Origin: CALFVT01 sp039989855
GTDB taxonomy: Bacteria; Pseudomonadota; Alphaproteobacteria; Caulobacterales; Maricaulaceae
Reading direction: 5' to 3'
DNA length: 64,000 nt
Assembly (NCBI GenBank): GCA_039989855.1
Contig: JBDXGZ010000026.1
Coordinates: 62,001 to 126,000, forward strand
The position numbers were made by a program, and so were the translations under genes. The notes beneath the pieces were generated by a model that had not been told where the DNA came from, searched no databases, and saw only the letters and a program-made list of their open reading frames with translations. Positions 46,354-56,407 of this stretch are shown here, piece by piece. How positions within the stretch are numbered: the stretch's first letter is position 1; each line of letters opens with the position of its first letter.

Positions 46354-47730
46354 TTAATTGTGCGGATGTGTGGAGGGTTTTAAGTGTTTGACAATTCTGG
46401 AATGCTCTGGAGCTGATAAGGGATATCGCATGAATATGGCAGCACAAAGCAACATCAATATGAGGGGCAATATTGTGCTAAATATATGCAAAGTATTTAA
46501 GGTGTTTAGCGATTGGACTTCCCCAGCATTATAATTGAAAATATCAAGTGCAATACCCACACCTAGCCCTGCAATAGCGATAGCGATTTTTTGTAAGGCG
46601 GAAGCTAAGCCCACTAAACCAGATTCAATTCTATGTCCCGACTTCCAGTGACCATAGTCGATAGTATCAGGTAATACACTCCAAAACCCAACTGCGAATG
46701 AGCTAAAGCCAGCGGCTATTAACCCGTATGAAATTATGGATTTTATAATGGACGTTTCTCCTGTTAAAAAAAGCGCGATAAGTCCGATGATGACTGTTAT
46801 GCAACCAGCAACAAAAGCTGTGCGTTTGCTAAGGCATAAGTAAAGCCACACCCATAATGGAATTGTAAAAAGTGGTATGAGAGTCATAATGACTATGGCC
46901 ATTCCGCCCGCTTGCGTTGCATTGAGAATGTAATCAAATCGATAAATGATTGTTTTGATGATAATCATATTGGCGATGGTCAGTAAAAACGTTGCAGCTA
47001 CTAAAATTAGAAAAGGCCTATTTGTGAAAATTAGAGGTATAATTTTACGAAGCGAGTAATTTCTCGATGTTGATGTATAGGATGAAGAGGAGAGAATTCT
47101 TTTTTCAACACTTTGTGCATAACAAAAAAAGATCAAGATGCTCCCAACAATTGCGGCGATAAAGCTGGTTAATATTATTGCCTGACTATCGTCAAAACTT
47201 GCACGAAGCTGCGTGACTATATACATAATACATACGCCCCCTAAGGCTCCAAACAACATTCTAGTGCCGGCCAGACGCGTGCGCTCATGCGCGTCGAATG
47301 TTATACGTGTCCCAAGGGTCCCGTAAGGAATTGAAACAGCAGTGTAGCAAATACGGAAAAAAATATGTGATATCACCGCAACAGCAATCATGAATGGAGC
47401 TGAGACGATTAGGGGGGCTGTAAATAATAATATGAAAGACAAGCCTAAAGGAATTGCGCCGTATAATAAGTAAGGCCTGTATCGCCCCTTTCGTGTTCGC
47501 GCTCGGTCTGCGATTATCCCCATAGTTGGATCGCTAAGCGCGTCGACTAGTCCTCCAACAGCATATACGGCTCCTGCCACTGTATTGGATAAACCCAAAA
47601 TATCGGTATAAAAAAAGAGAAGAAAAAATCCAACGCTCTGCCAATAAAAATTTAAACCGAAATCCCCGGCTCCATAAGCAGCCATTGTACGCCATTTAAG
47701 ACGAAGCGATTGATGGGGGGAGTGTTTCAT
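46354..47730 (-). CDS. GPH-family sugar:cation symporter
   Basis: Inner-membrane transporter of the glycoside-pentoside-hexuronide family (MFS superfamily), which takes up glycosides with sodium or protons. The 458-residue protein has twelve predicted helices and the family marks YGAGDFGLNFYWQSVGFFLL, AVGGLVDALSDPTMGIIADR (cation-site acidic residues) and RARTRKGRYRPYLL. It is divergent from the lacI-type regulator gene and next to the glucosidase locus, so a beta-glucoside is a likely substrate. It is AT-rich compared with the preceding reductase gene. Confidence 0.9.
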   Translation of the reverse strand: MKHSPHQSLRLKWRTMAAYGAGDFGLNFYWQSVGFFLLFFYTDILGLSNTVAGAVYAVGGLVDALSDPTMGIIADRARTRKGRYRPYLLYGAIPLGLSFILLFTAPLIVSAPFMIAVAVISHIFFRICYTAVSIPYGTLGTRITFDAHERTRLAGTRMLFGALGGVCIMYIVTQLRASFDDSQAIILTSFIAAIVGSILIFFCYAQSVEKRILSSSSYTSTSRNYSLRKIIPLIFTNRPFLILVAATFLLTIANMIIIKTIIYRFDYILNATQAGGMAIVIMTLIPLFTIPLWVWLYLCLSKRTAFVAGCITVIIGLIALFLTGETSIIKSIISYGLIAAGFSSFAVGFWSVLPDTIDYGHWKSGHRIESGLVGLASALQKIAIAIAGLGVGIALDIFNYNAGEVQSLNTLNTLHIFSTILPLILMLLCAAIFMRYPLSAPEHSRIVKHLKPSTHPHN

Positions 47731-47859
47731 GGTTGCCAGAATGCCAGACTCAACTCATTAAAGAAAGCTGGGAATCACATAAAGATAAAATGATTGACAT
47801 GTCGCCACGAATATTATGTCACAGAAGGTGTATGAATTGATGGAAATAATATTAACATT

Positions 47860-48894
47860 ATGAAAACGAGCGGAAAAAAGCCGGGAAACCCGCCAACGAT
47901 TATTGATGTGGCTAATGAGGCCGGCGTTTCTATGAAAACTGTGTCTCGTGTTATTAATAATGAAGTCAGAGTTAAAGAGAAGACGCGAGAGCGGGTACAA
48001 AGCGCTATTAAACGTTTGGGGTATCAACGTAATGTGTTTGCGCGTGGATTACGCGCAGATCGCTCTCTTGTGTTGGGGTTGCTATATGAAACATCTCAAG
48101 GTGATTACCCCGCGGATGTGCTTCAGGGAGCGCTGTCTGAATGTAGAAAAAAAGGCTATCATTTGGTTGTTGAGACTTTGCATGGGCCGAATAAGAGGCA
48201 GCAAGCCGCACGCTTCTTGAGCCAAACGCGGCTAGATGGTGTTTTAATGACGCCACCCGTTTGTGATAATGCGTCAGTTCTAAAGGCGTTTAAAGAGTTT
48301 GATACGCCTTATGTTCGTATATCTCCGCAAAAACCCCGAAAGAACGAATGCTATATAGGTATTGATGATTTTGCAGCGGCAAAAGAAGTTATCGATCACT
48401 TGATCGGTCTAGGACATCGTCGAATTGGTTTCATTAAAGGGCTGGACGGTCACAGAGCTGCAGGAGAGCGATTTTCTGGATATTGTAGTGCACTGGAAGA
48501 TATTGGCATACAACGGGATGACAGTTTAATCGTCAGTGGTAATTTTAACTTTGAATCAGGCGTTGAAGGAGCCAAGACCCTCTTGGCTACTGAATATCCG
48601 CCTACGGCAATTTTTGCTGCCAATGATGCGGCTGCGGCGGGAGTTTTAAGCTATGCTCATTCTGCAGGGGTCTCAATACCAGGTGATTTGTCAGTTTGTG
48701 GTTTTGATGGGGGCGCTATATCTCGTATGATATGGCCAAGTTTAACAACCATACATCAGCCGATTTTTTTACTGGGTGAGAGTGCAGTCTCTCTATTAAT
48801 TGATAATAATGAAGAGGTGAAAAAGTGTAACGAGCCAGTTATTTTGCCGCATAAGCTCATCATTTCAGAATCAACAGCGCCTCTTCGCTCGTAA
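47860..48894 (+). CDS. LacI-family transcriptional regulator of the sugar locus
   Basis: A 344-residue repressor. The helix-turn-helix and hinge are at the N-terminus (TIIDVANEAGVSMKTVSRVI, then KTRERVQSAIKRLGYQRN, ARGLRADRS). The periplasmic-binding-protein-like effector domain follows, with FAANDAAAAGVLSYAHSAG and VCGFDGGAISRMIWPSLTTIHQP. The effector is presumably a sugar derived from the TonB receptor substrate. Two operator-like inverted repeats, ATGACAA-NN-TTGTCAT, stand downstream between this gene and the receptor gene and are its likely targets. Confidence 0.92.
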   Translation: MKTSGKKPGNPPTIIDVANEAGVSMKTVSRVINNEVRVKEKTRERVQSAIKRLGYQRNVFARGLRADRSLVLGLLYETSQGDYPADVLQGALSECRKKGYHLVVETLHGPNKRQQAARFLSQTRLDGVLMTPPVCDNASVLKAFKEFDTPYVRISPQKPRKNECYIGIDDFAAAKEVIDHLIGLGHRRIGFIKGLDGHRAAGERFSGYCSALEDIGIQRDDSLIVSGNFNFESGVEGAKTLLATEYPPTAIFAANDAAAAGVLSYAHSAGVSIPGDLSVCGFDGGAISRMIWPSLTTIHQPIFLLGESAVSLLIDNNEEVKKCNEPVILPHKLIISESTAPLRS

Positions 48895-48986
48895 AAAAAA
48901 TACTAACTTTAAGTCAGTCAAACTGGCAAATTTATATTAACTCGTTGATAGTAAACGATTAATTCGGATAAAATAATTCTTTAAAA

Positions 48987-49002
48987 ATGACAAGGTTGTC
49001 AT
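48987..49002. promoter_or_regulatory. operator 1 upstream of the TonB receptor
   Basis: ATGACAA-GG-TTGTCAT: seven-base arms in perfect inverted symmetry, of the size LacI-family proteins bind. Operator 2 lies 55 bp away (centre to centre). Confidence 0.78.
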
Positions 49003-49041
49003 TGACAGCCATATTAATATATGTAGTTTGGTGAAAAAAAC

Positions 49042-49057
49042 ATGACAACCTTGTCAT
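49042..49057. promoter_or_regulatory. operator 2 upstream of the TonB receptor
   Basis: ATGACAA-CC-TTGTCAT has the same arms as operator 1 with the complementary centre. It ends 21 bases before the receptor ATG, so bound repressor would block promoter clearance or loop with operator 1. Confidence 0.78.
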
Positions 49058-49078
49058 TTCCACCAGGGGAATATAACC

Positions 49079-51967
49079 ATGAAGTGTATAAAAATGTTAA
49101 ACTTATTAGGCTGCACATCAGCGGCTGCGATGTTACTAATGCTATCTTCGACCGCTACGGCGCAAGATGGTAGCGACGAAGCCTTTGTAAACGATGAAGT
49201 AGTCGCAACAGGGATACGTCAATCCTTGAAAGACGCTGCTGCTATTAGACGTGGAGAGGCAGGCGTTGTTGATGCAATTACGGCTGAAGATATTGGGAAA
49301 TTCCCTGATGCTAACCTCGCAGAGTCATTGCAGCGCATTACAGGTGTTTCTATCGATCGCCAAGATAATGAAGGCAATCAAATCTCTGTAAGGGGTTTAG
49401 GGCCAAGCTTTAACTTGGTAACATTAAATGGACGCCAATTACCTGTGGCGTCATCTCCTGATGTTGAAACGCTTAATAGTGCAACTCAAAGCCGTGCTTT
49501 CAATTTTGCTGAAATAGCATCTGATTCAGTCTCGGCTGTGAATGTGTTTAAAACATCCCGTGCTTACCATGCTTCAGGTGGTATTGGCGCGACAGTTGAT
49601 ATTCAAACAACACGTCCTTTCGATAATGATGGAACAAAATTCAATTTTAGTGCAGCCGGTGTTTTTGACTCGTCGACAGAGCAAGGAGATGACGTTACAC
49701 CTGAGATTGGCGGTCTATTCTCACATCAATTTAATGATAAGTTCGCTATCTTGGCGACAGGGTCTTATTCACGTCGTAATTTCCGTAATGAATCAAATAC
49801 GACAGAAAGTTTTGACGTAAATACACCGACAGAATTTCTTGCAACGGATGGCCCAGGCGATTTTGAAAACTTACTTGCAGCGTTCCCGCAATTGGCAGGC
49901 AACGATGTAATCTTTACGCCGCGTACGTTTATTTCTGAAATTAGTGATAATCAAAGAGAGCGAACAAACTTTCAGGTTGTAGGTCAATATCGCCCAGTTG
50001 AAAATTTAACCCTTACAGCTGATTATACAGGGTCTATTTTTGAGCTTGAAGAGCAACGTCAACAGACGGCACTGTTTAATTTACTTGGCGGAACGATTGG
50101 CAGTATTACGGATATTGCCGTTACTGAAAATGGGACCGTATCGTCGTTAAGTCGTACAGGCGTCGCTTTTGATGCGATCGCAACGGATAATACGTTACGC
50201 GTTGAAAATGACTCATTTGGCCTCAATGCTAAATGGGAAAGCGATAATTTAACGTTAGAGCTTGATGGACATTTATCTGAATCTCTAAGTCAGCCTGACG
50301 GGCAAAGTAACGATCTTGTTGCAATTTTCCAAGGGGCTCTGGGCGTTGATGTTGATATCACATTAGATCCTGATGGCGGAGCACCGACAATAGCTATTGA
50401 TGGGTCTAATGCTTTCCGTGGAGAAGATCAGTTTGGTGGAGGAGCGCCGTTAGCAAATATTACGGGAGCTCAAGATGCTGACGCATTTAGTCCGCTAGGG
50501 TCTATTGGTCGTGTCTTGCAAATTGAAAATGACGTAAGCCAAATTCAATTCAAAGGAACGTGGAGCGGTGATAATGATGGGGCTGGTTTACAATCCATTG
50601 ATTTCGGTGCGGGCTATATTGAATATGATGTTGCAACACGATTTACGGATTTTCCATTTACGTTCCAAGGATTAGTTCCTTGTGAAAATATTTGCGATGC
50701 GAGTTTCTTTGAGGAAATTAGCACAGAATCTTTCGATGGATTTTTCCCAAGTATTTTTGCGTTCGATGCAGCTGATGCAATCGATAATGTGTTCACAGCA
50801 CCCTCTGTTTTTCCTGAACTTGGTGATATTAGCACCGTCGAAGAAACTTTTTCAGTTTATTTTAATACGAACTGGGAAGGAGACTTTAATGACTGGGAAA
50901 CAAAGCTGTCCGCGGGTTTAAGATTTGAAACAACCGATGTTACATCATCATCAGATATTAGCTTCCCGACACAAATCATTGTCTCTAGCGATAGTGAAGC
51001 GACTGTGGATTCCGATCCAAACAACACTCAATTCATTGAAGAAGAGGGATCTTATACGAACTTCTTACCTTCAGTTGACTTCCAAATTTCACCTCGTGAA
51101 GATGTTGTTTTACGAGCGTCTTATGGACGAACATTGGCGCGTCCTGATTTGAATGCTTTACGTCCGGGTACGCAAATTGCGGATGTGCGTCCAGGGGGGC
51201 CTTTTAACGCCACTTTGGGTAATACAGATTTACAACCATTTGAATCTGACAATATCGATTTAGCCGCAGAATATTATTATGATGAAGGTAGCTTTTTTGC
51301 TGTCACATATTTCCACAAAAGTATTTCAAACTTTATTGGTACACAGATAGTTCAGCAGCCAGTATTGGACTTCAATGGTGACGCATTAACAGACCCTACA
51401 GACCGTCTTGTAGTTGATCCTGTGACAAATGCATCTGTCCCTGTTTCCGGACTCCCAACGGACCCAGTAGCGGTTTTTGACATTACTCAAAGCGTTAACT
51501 CTAACGATGCAGACGTAGACGGCGTTGAAGTCGCCCTTCAGCACTTGTTCTGGGATACTGGCTTTGGCTTACAAGCTAACTATACGTATGTAACATCTGA
51601 TGTTGAATTTGATCCGTTGTCACTAGACCAGGTTGATCAAAGCTTAATTGGCCTGTCTGATACGGCTAACTTGGTTGGTTTTTATGAAAATGAGAAGTTC
51701 CAAGTCCGCGTCGCGGGTAACTGGCGTGATGATTTCTTGTTTGCGACAAATCAGTTGCGCGTTGCGGGTGAGCCCGTAAATGTTGATAGCTTTATTCAAG
51801 TTGATGCAAGCGCAAGCTATAATGTAAATCAAAACTTCACAGTATTTGTTGAAGCTCTTAACATTACCGGAGAGGATCAATCTCAAACGGGTAGGTTTGA
51901 CGATCAATTCCTGTTTGAAAACGATCAAACGCCTAGATTTACTTTCGGAATAAGGGGAAGTTTCTAA
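49079..51967 (+). CDS. TonB-dependent receptor (Caulobacter/Xanthomonas type)
   Basis: A 962-residue outer-membrane transporter. A signal peptide ends near STATAQ. The plug (about 45-170) has the TonB-proximal segment DEVVATGIRQSLKDA, then EDIGKFPDANLAESLQRITG and ISVRGLGPSFNLVTLNGRQL. A 22-strand barrel follows, ending in FTFGIRGSF with a C-terminal Phe. The IGKFPDANLAESLQRI signature is that of the proteobacterial carbohydrate receptors, so a glucan-derived oligosaccharide is the probable ligand. It is the first gene of the operon behind the two LacI-type operators. Confidence 0.94.
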   Translation: MKCIKMLNLLGCTSAAAMLLMLSSTATAQDGSDEAFVNDEVVATGIRQSLKDAAAIRRGEAGVVDAITAEDIGKFPDANLAESLQRITGVSIDRQDNEGNQISVRGLGPSFNLVTLNGRQLPVASSPDVETLNSATQSRAFNFAEIASDSVSAVNVFKTSRAYHASGGIGATVDIQTTRPFDNDGTKFNFSAAGVFDSSTEQGDDVTPEIGGLFSHQFNDKFAILATGSYSRRNFRNESNTTESFDVNTPTEFLATDGPGDFENLLAAFPQLAGNDVIFTPRTFISEISDNQRERTNFQVVGQYRPVENLTLTADYTGSIFELEEQRQQTALFNLLGGTIGSITDIAVTENGTVSSLSRTGVAFDAIATDNTLRVENDSFGLNAKWESDNLTLELDGHLSESLSQPDGQSNDLVAIFQGALGVDVDITLDPDGGAPTIAIDGSNAFRGEDQFGGGAPLANITGAQDADAFSPLGSIGRVLQIENDVSQIQFKGTWSGDNDGAGLQSIDFGAGYIEYDVATRFTDFPFTFQGLVPCENICDASFFEEISTESFDGFFPSIFAFDAADAIDNVFTAPSVFPELGDISTVEETFSVYFNTNWEGDFNDWETKLSAGLRFETTDVTSSSDISFPTQIIVSSDSEATVDSDPNNTQFIEEEGSYTNFLPSVDFQISPREDVVLRASYGRTLARPDLNALRPGTQIADVRPGGPFNATLGNTDLQPFESDNIDLAAEYYYDEGSFFAVTYFHKSISNFIGTQIVQQPVLDFNGDALTDPTDRLVVDPVTNASVPVSGLPTDPVAVFDITQSVNSNDADVDGVEVALQHLFWDTGFGLQANYTYVTSDVEFDPLSLDQVDQSLIGLSDTANLVGFYENEKFQVRVAGNWRDDFLFATNQLRVAGEPVNVDSFIQVDASASYNVNQNFTVFVEALNITGEDQSQTGRFDDQFLFENDQTPRFTFGIRGSF

Positions 51968-51986
51968 TATAGAGCTTTCCTTTAGG

Positions 51987-52020
51987 CTGAGACGCTTCGC
52001 CCCCTTCTGCAGCGTCTCAG
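51987..52020. terminator. hairpin between TonB receptor and glucosidase genes
   Basis: CTGAGACGC (51987-51995) pairs perfectly with GCGTCTCAG (52012-52020) around a 16-base loop. No T-run follows, so it may protect the upstream mRNA or slow transcription and need not end it. Confidence 0.5.
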
Positions 52021-52153
52021 TCGCTAGTAATTAATAAGTTAATACGAACTGTGTATTGCTATTAAATAATTATTTATTGAGAGATTCGCTCAATACCACG
52101 CCACATATTTCTATTTAACAATTCTGAGTAAGGTGGTGGGAAAGACTTTAGCC

Positions 52154-54436
52154 ATGGTACAAGTTCGATTTGCGTTACTTTCATTATTTGCGATAATTAT
52201 ATGGGGGTGCGTGGCGGAAAAACCTGACGCTCCTATCGTAAATAGAGACGCTAGTGTTGAACGCAAAATAGACGCTTTAATTGCTAAGATGACCCTTGAA
52301 GAAAAAGCGGGCCAGCTTACTCAATTTGCTGACCCTGGCGATGTGACAGGCCCTGTACTCGAAGGAGAGCAGGCGAATAAAAAAATGAAGCTTGTGAGAT
52401 CGGGTGTTGTTGGTTCGGTTTTAAATGTTATTGGCGTAGAGAAGGTGCGAGCTTTGCAAAAAGTTGCCGTTGAAGATTCACGCCTCGGTATTCCTTTGAT
52501 TTTTGCTTATGATGTTATCCATGGCCAGAAAACGATGTTCCCAATTCCGTTGGCGGAAGCGGCCAGCTGGGATTTAGAGTTGATTGAGGCAAGCGCACGA
52601 GTGGCTGCCGTTGAAGCATCTGCGCAAGGGCTTAACTGGACATTTGCTCCGATGATTGACATTTCGCGGGATCCGAGATGGGGCCGTGTTATGGAAGGGG
52701 CTGGGGAAGACCCATTTTTGGGTGGCGAGGTTGCAATTGCGCGCGTGCGAGGCTTTCAAGGCGATGATTTATCTGCGGATAATACAATCGTAGCAACCTT
52801 AAAGCATTTTGCAGGTTATGGTTTTGCCGAAAGTGGTAAAGACTATAATGCAGCAGATGTGGGTACGGTCACACTATACAATACAATTCTCGCGCCATTT
52901 CGTGCTGCGATTGAGCGTGCAGATGCTCGCACGGTTATGAATTCTTTTAATACGCTAAACAATGTGCCTGCTACAGGCGATGCTTTTCTTCAACGAGACG
53001 TACTCAAAGGCGAGTGGGGGTTTGACGGATTTATTGTCTCTGATTGGGGATCAGGTATTGAAATGGTCGAGCATGGCTTTGCGGTCGATGCGCGTGATGC
53101 CGCACGTTTATCTATGATTGGTGGTTCTGATATGGATATGGAGAGCTTCATTTATGCCGCGCATTTACCAGAGTTGGTCAAAAGTGGGACGATTGAAATG
53201 GATATGGTGGATGATGCCGTTCGACGTGTCTTGCGTATAAAGTTTGAATTAGGTTTGTTTGACAACCCTTACAAATATATCGACGCGGAACGTGAAGCGC
53301 AGCTTTTGTTCACGCCTGAGCATCGCGCAATATCTCGTCAGGTCGCAGAAAGCTCAATTGTTTTGCTTAAGAATGAAGATGCTATATTGCCTTTGCAGGG
53401 TACGGAAAAGATAGCACTTATCGGCGCACTTGCTAATGACAAAGATACGCCGTTAGGTAACTGGCGCGCACAAGCCGAAAAGGGTACGGCTGTTTCTGTT
53501 AGGGAGGCCTTTGAAACCGCAGGGCTAAATGCTGAATATGCGATCGGCGCGCCAATCGAAACGGGCGAAGCGAATTTTCTGACTGAAGTTAATGTCAATT
53601 TCACGGATAAAAGTGGCTTTGATGAAGCCGTGGAAGTCGCAAAAAGGTCCGATAAAGTTATTATCGTTTTGGGGGAAGATGCTTTTCAATCAGGTGAAGG
53701 ACGAAGCCGGGCAAAACTTGGATTTCCAGGGCTTCAACAAGAGTTATTGGAACAAGTTTATGCGGCCAATCCTAATACTGTCCTTGTCGTGATGAGTGGG
53801 CGGCCTTTAGTTTTAACTTGGGCAGACGAAAATGTCCCTGCAATTGTTCAAGCTTGGCATCTTGGTCATGAATCAGGTGACGCTATAGTAAGTGTTCTAA
53901 CGGGGGAAGTTAACCCGAGTGGTAAGCTCCCTATGACATTCCCACGTTCACTAGGGCAAATCCCAATTTATTATAACCATCTTAATACGGGTCGGCCAGG
54001 CCCCAAAGATGTTGTCTTCTGGGCGCATTATACGGATGAGTCTAATAAGCCCTTATATCCTTTTGGTTACGGGTTAAGTTACACAGAGTTTGAATATTCA
54101 GACATCTCGGTTGTTGATTCTCCTAATGGCGTGAAGGTCATGGTGCGTGTTGAGAATACAGGTAAAAGGGCGGGCTCAGAAGTTGTCCAATTGTATATTC
54201 ACGATAAGGTGGCAACTATTAGTCGCCCAGAGAAAACCCTAAAGGCTTTTGAAAAAATCAATATTGGCGCGGGAGCCTCCTTGACGGTCATATTCGAACT
54301 AACAGATAAAGACCTTGGCTTTTATAACTCTCAAGGAAAGTTTGTTACCGAAGCTGGAGCGTTTGATGTATTTGTTGGTGGCTCGTCTGATGCAAAATTA
54401 ACAGAGACTTTTTCTTATGAAGGCCAAGCTAATTAA
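52154..54436 (+). CDS. GH3 beta-glucosidase (BglX-like lipoprotein)
   Basis: Hydrolyses terminal beta-glucosyl residues of oligosaccharides in the periplasm or on the outer membrane. The 760-residue protein (ATG at 52154; frame opens with GTG at 52133) has a hydrophobic signal with lipobox IWGC. The (beta/alpha)8 domain contains DISRDPRWGRVMEGAGEDP and KHFAGYG, and the nucleophile Asp lies in GFIVSDWGSG. The alpha/beta sandwich domain contains GEDAFQSGEGRSRAKLGFPG, followed by a fibronectin-III-like domain (about 640-760). It lies between the receptor and the sodium-sugar symporter genes. Confidence 0.94.
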   Translation: MVQVRFALLSLFAIIIWGCVAEKPDAPIVNRDASVERKIDALIAKMTLEEKAGQLTQFADPGDVTGPVLEGEQANKKMKLVRSGVVGSVLNVIGVEKVRALQKVAVEDSRLGIPLIFAYDVIHGQKTMFPIPLAEAASWDLELIEASARVAAVEASAQGLNWTFAPMIDISRDPRWGRVMEGAGEDPFLGGEVAIARVRGFQGDDLSADNTIVATLKHFAGYGFAESGKDYNAADVGTVTLYNTILAPFRAAIERADARTVMNSFNTLNNVPATGDAFLQRDVLKGEWGFDGFIVSDWGSGIEMVEHGFAVDARDAARLSMIGGSDMDMESFIYAAHLPELVKSGTIEMDMVDDAVRRVLRIKFELGLFDNPYKYIDAEREAQLLFTPEHRAISRQVAESSIVLLKNEDAILPLQGTEKIALIGALANDKDTPLGNWRAQAEKGTAVSVREAFETAGLNAEYAIGAPIETGEANFLTEVNVNFTDKSGFDEAVEVAKRSDKVIIVLGEDAFQSGEGRSRAKLGFPGLQQELLEQVYAANPNTVLVVMSGRPLVLTWADENVPAIVQAWHLGHESGDAIVSVLTGEVNPSGKLPMTFPRSLGQIPIYYNHLNTGRPGPKDVVFWAHYTDESNKPLYPFGYGLSYTEFEYSDISVVDSPNGVKVMVRVENTGKRAGSEVVQLYIHDKVATISRPEKTLKAFEKINIGAGASLTVIFELTDKDLGFYNSQGKFVTEAGAFDVFVGGSSDAKLTETFSYEGQAN

Positions 54437-54518
54437 CTACCATTAGAGGCCTAAATCAGCTTGTTTGCCCTCAAGCAAGAATTTCACCGCAAAGTATTAT
54501 AATGAACGGGAATGAGAT

Positions 54519-56111
54519 ATGTTTTTAAATGGTTTGGATTTTGCGGTCGTTGGTATTTACGCGGTAATTTTGTTTGGCGTCGCGATTTATGTTTCGCGTG
54601 AACCTGCCGGTCATCAAAAAGACACGACGGATTATTTCCTTGCAGGTAAATCTTTGCCGTGGTGGGCGATTGGGGCGTCCTTGATTGCAGCGAATATTTC
54701 AGCCGAGCAGATTATCGGTATGTCAGGGGAGGGCTATCGTATTGGGCTCGCTATTGCTGCCTATGAATGGCAAGCTGCAATTGTATTGATACTGGTAGCA
54801 AAATATTTCTTACCGATTTTTCTTAAACGCGAAATATATACTATGCCGCAATTTCTTGAGCAAAGGTTTGGCGGAGATGTAAAAACCACCATGTCAATTT
54901 ACTGGATTGCGCTTTACACGCTGGTTAATCTCACGACAGTTTTATGGCTCGGTGGGTTAGCAATTGAGACTTTGACGGGTATGAATATTATATGGGCGAT
55001 GGCCGCGTTAGGGGCTTTCTCGATTTCTTACTCTATAGTTGGAGGCTTAAAGGCCGTTGCGCTTACAGACATTATTCAAGTGGTTATTTTAATTCTTGGC
55101 GGGCTTGTAATCGCCGTAATGACCCTGAGCATGATTGGAGGTGGTGATTTTCTATTCGGTTTTGAGCGGTTATATACTGAACTGCCAGATAAATTTGATA
55201 TGATATTTGAGCCAGATCAAAAAGGCTATGACACGCTTCCGGGTATATGGACATTATTGGGTGGGCTTTGGATTTTGCATTTGAACTATTGGGGCTTCAA
55301 CCAATATATAATTCAACGTGCATTAGGGGCAAAAGACCTTCCTGAAGCGCAAAAAGGCTTAGTTTTTGCCGCTGTCATTAAGTTGATTATGCCTTTGATT
55401 ATTGTTCTACCTGGCATAGCAGCTGTTATGCTCGCGGCTCCAGAATTTGGCGTCCTAGATCAGGCGGCTCTTAACGCGAAGACTGATTCTACATATCCTT
55501 CTATTATGGGATTGATGCCTGCAGGGTTTAGAGGGCTCATTTTTGCAGCATTGATTGCTGCAATCGTTTCGTCTTTAGCCTCTATGGTGAACTCAATTTC
55601 GACGATTTTCACGATAGATATTTATAAGTCGATAATGAAGCCAAATGAGAGTGAAACCCATTATGTTGCGGTTGGGCGAGGCGTGGCGGTTGTCTCTATG
55701 ATCATCGCTGTCATCGCAGCTAAACCCTTCCTTGGCGGTTTTGAGAGCGCCTTTCAAACCGTGCAAGAATATACGGGCTTTATTGCGCCAGGAGTCGTTG
55801 CTGTGTTCCTACTGGGTATGTTTGCCCCGCGTACAGTCTCTAACGGGGCCTTTGCAGCCTTGATAATTTCCGTTGTAGCGTCTCTTATATTTAAGTTTGC
55901 ATTTCCTGACTTCTCGTTTGTTAACCGGATTTGGATTGTCTTTTTATTATGTATGGTAGCAGGGATTGGAGTCTCTAGGCTTTCTGCGATGCCAGATGAA
56001 GGTCGTTTGCTTGCCTTAGGGGACGTCAGTTTCAAAACTAATTCTATGTTCAATATCAGTACGGCTGTCATTGCTTTGATTTTAACAGCTCTTTATGTGA
56101 TTTTCTGGTAG
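54519..56111 (+). CDS. SSS/SGLT-family sodium:sugar symporter
   Basis: Inner-membrane uptake of glucose or a related sugar with sodium. The 530-residue protein has about fourteen helices. The family segments are TDYFLAGKSLPWWAIGASLIAANISAEQIIGMSGEGYR, YNxxIIQR-like FNQYIIQRALGAKD and FAALIAAIVSSLASMVNSIST, where the Ser cluster forms the sodium site. It follows the GH3 gene by 82 bases and closes the sugar operon, supplying the monosaccharide released by the glucosidase. Confidence 0.92.
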   Translation: MFLNGLDFAVVGIYAVILFGVAIYVSREPAGHQKDTTDYFLAGKSLPWWAIGASLIAANISAEQIIGMSGEGYRIGLAIAAYEWQAAIVLILVAKYFLPIFLKREIYTMPQFLEQRFGGDVKTTMSIYWIALYTLVNLTTVLWLGGLAIETLTGMNIIWAMAALGAFSISYSIVGGLKAVALTDIIQVVILILGGLVIAVMTLSMIGGGDFLFGFERLYTELPDKFDMIFEPDQKGYDTLPGIWTLLGGLWILHLNYWGFNQYIIQRALGAKDLPEAQKGLVFAAVIKLIMPLIIVLPGIAAVMLAAPEFGVLDQAALNAKTDSTYPSIMGLMPAGFRGLIFAALIAAIVSSLASMVNSISTIFTIDIYKSIMKPNESETHYVAVGRGVAVVSMIIAVIAAKPFLGGFESAFQTVQEYTGFIAPGVVAVFLLGMFAPRTVSNGAFAALIISVVASLIFKFAFPDFSFVNRIWIVFLLCMVAGIGVSRLSAMPDEGRLLALGDVSFKTNSMFNISTAVIALILTALYVIFW

Positions 56112-56212
56112 AATGATTCACAAACATCACAAAATAAATAAAAACTAACAAGACTTAAGATCTTGCAACAAGCTTGTTTCTATAATTTATCGGTTACTAA
56201 CAATATTTAGCG

Positions 56213-56289
<77 letters not shown>

Positions 56290-56407
56290 TAATTTATTTG
56301 CGTCTCATAGGCGAAGCGATGAGGGGTTGCAATCTTTTTGTGTGTCAAATTAAAGCCAGTATGCCTTGGTCGTTGCTATTTTGCTTTGATATGCGTAAGT
56401 CGATTTC

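Noticed and set aside
47731..47859. GACATGTC palindrome in the GPH-lacI intergenic region as a third operator
   Set aside because: The arms differ from ATGACAA/TTGTCAT, so I do not count it as a site for the same regulator.
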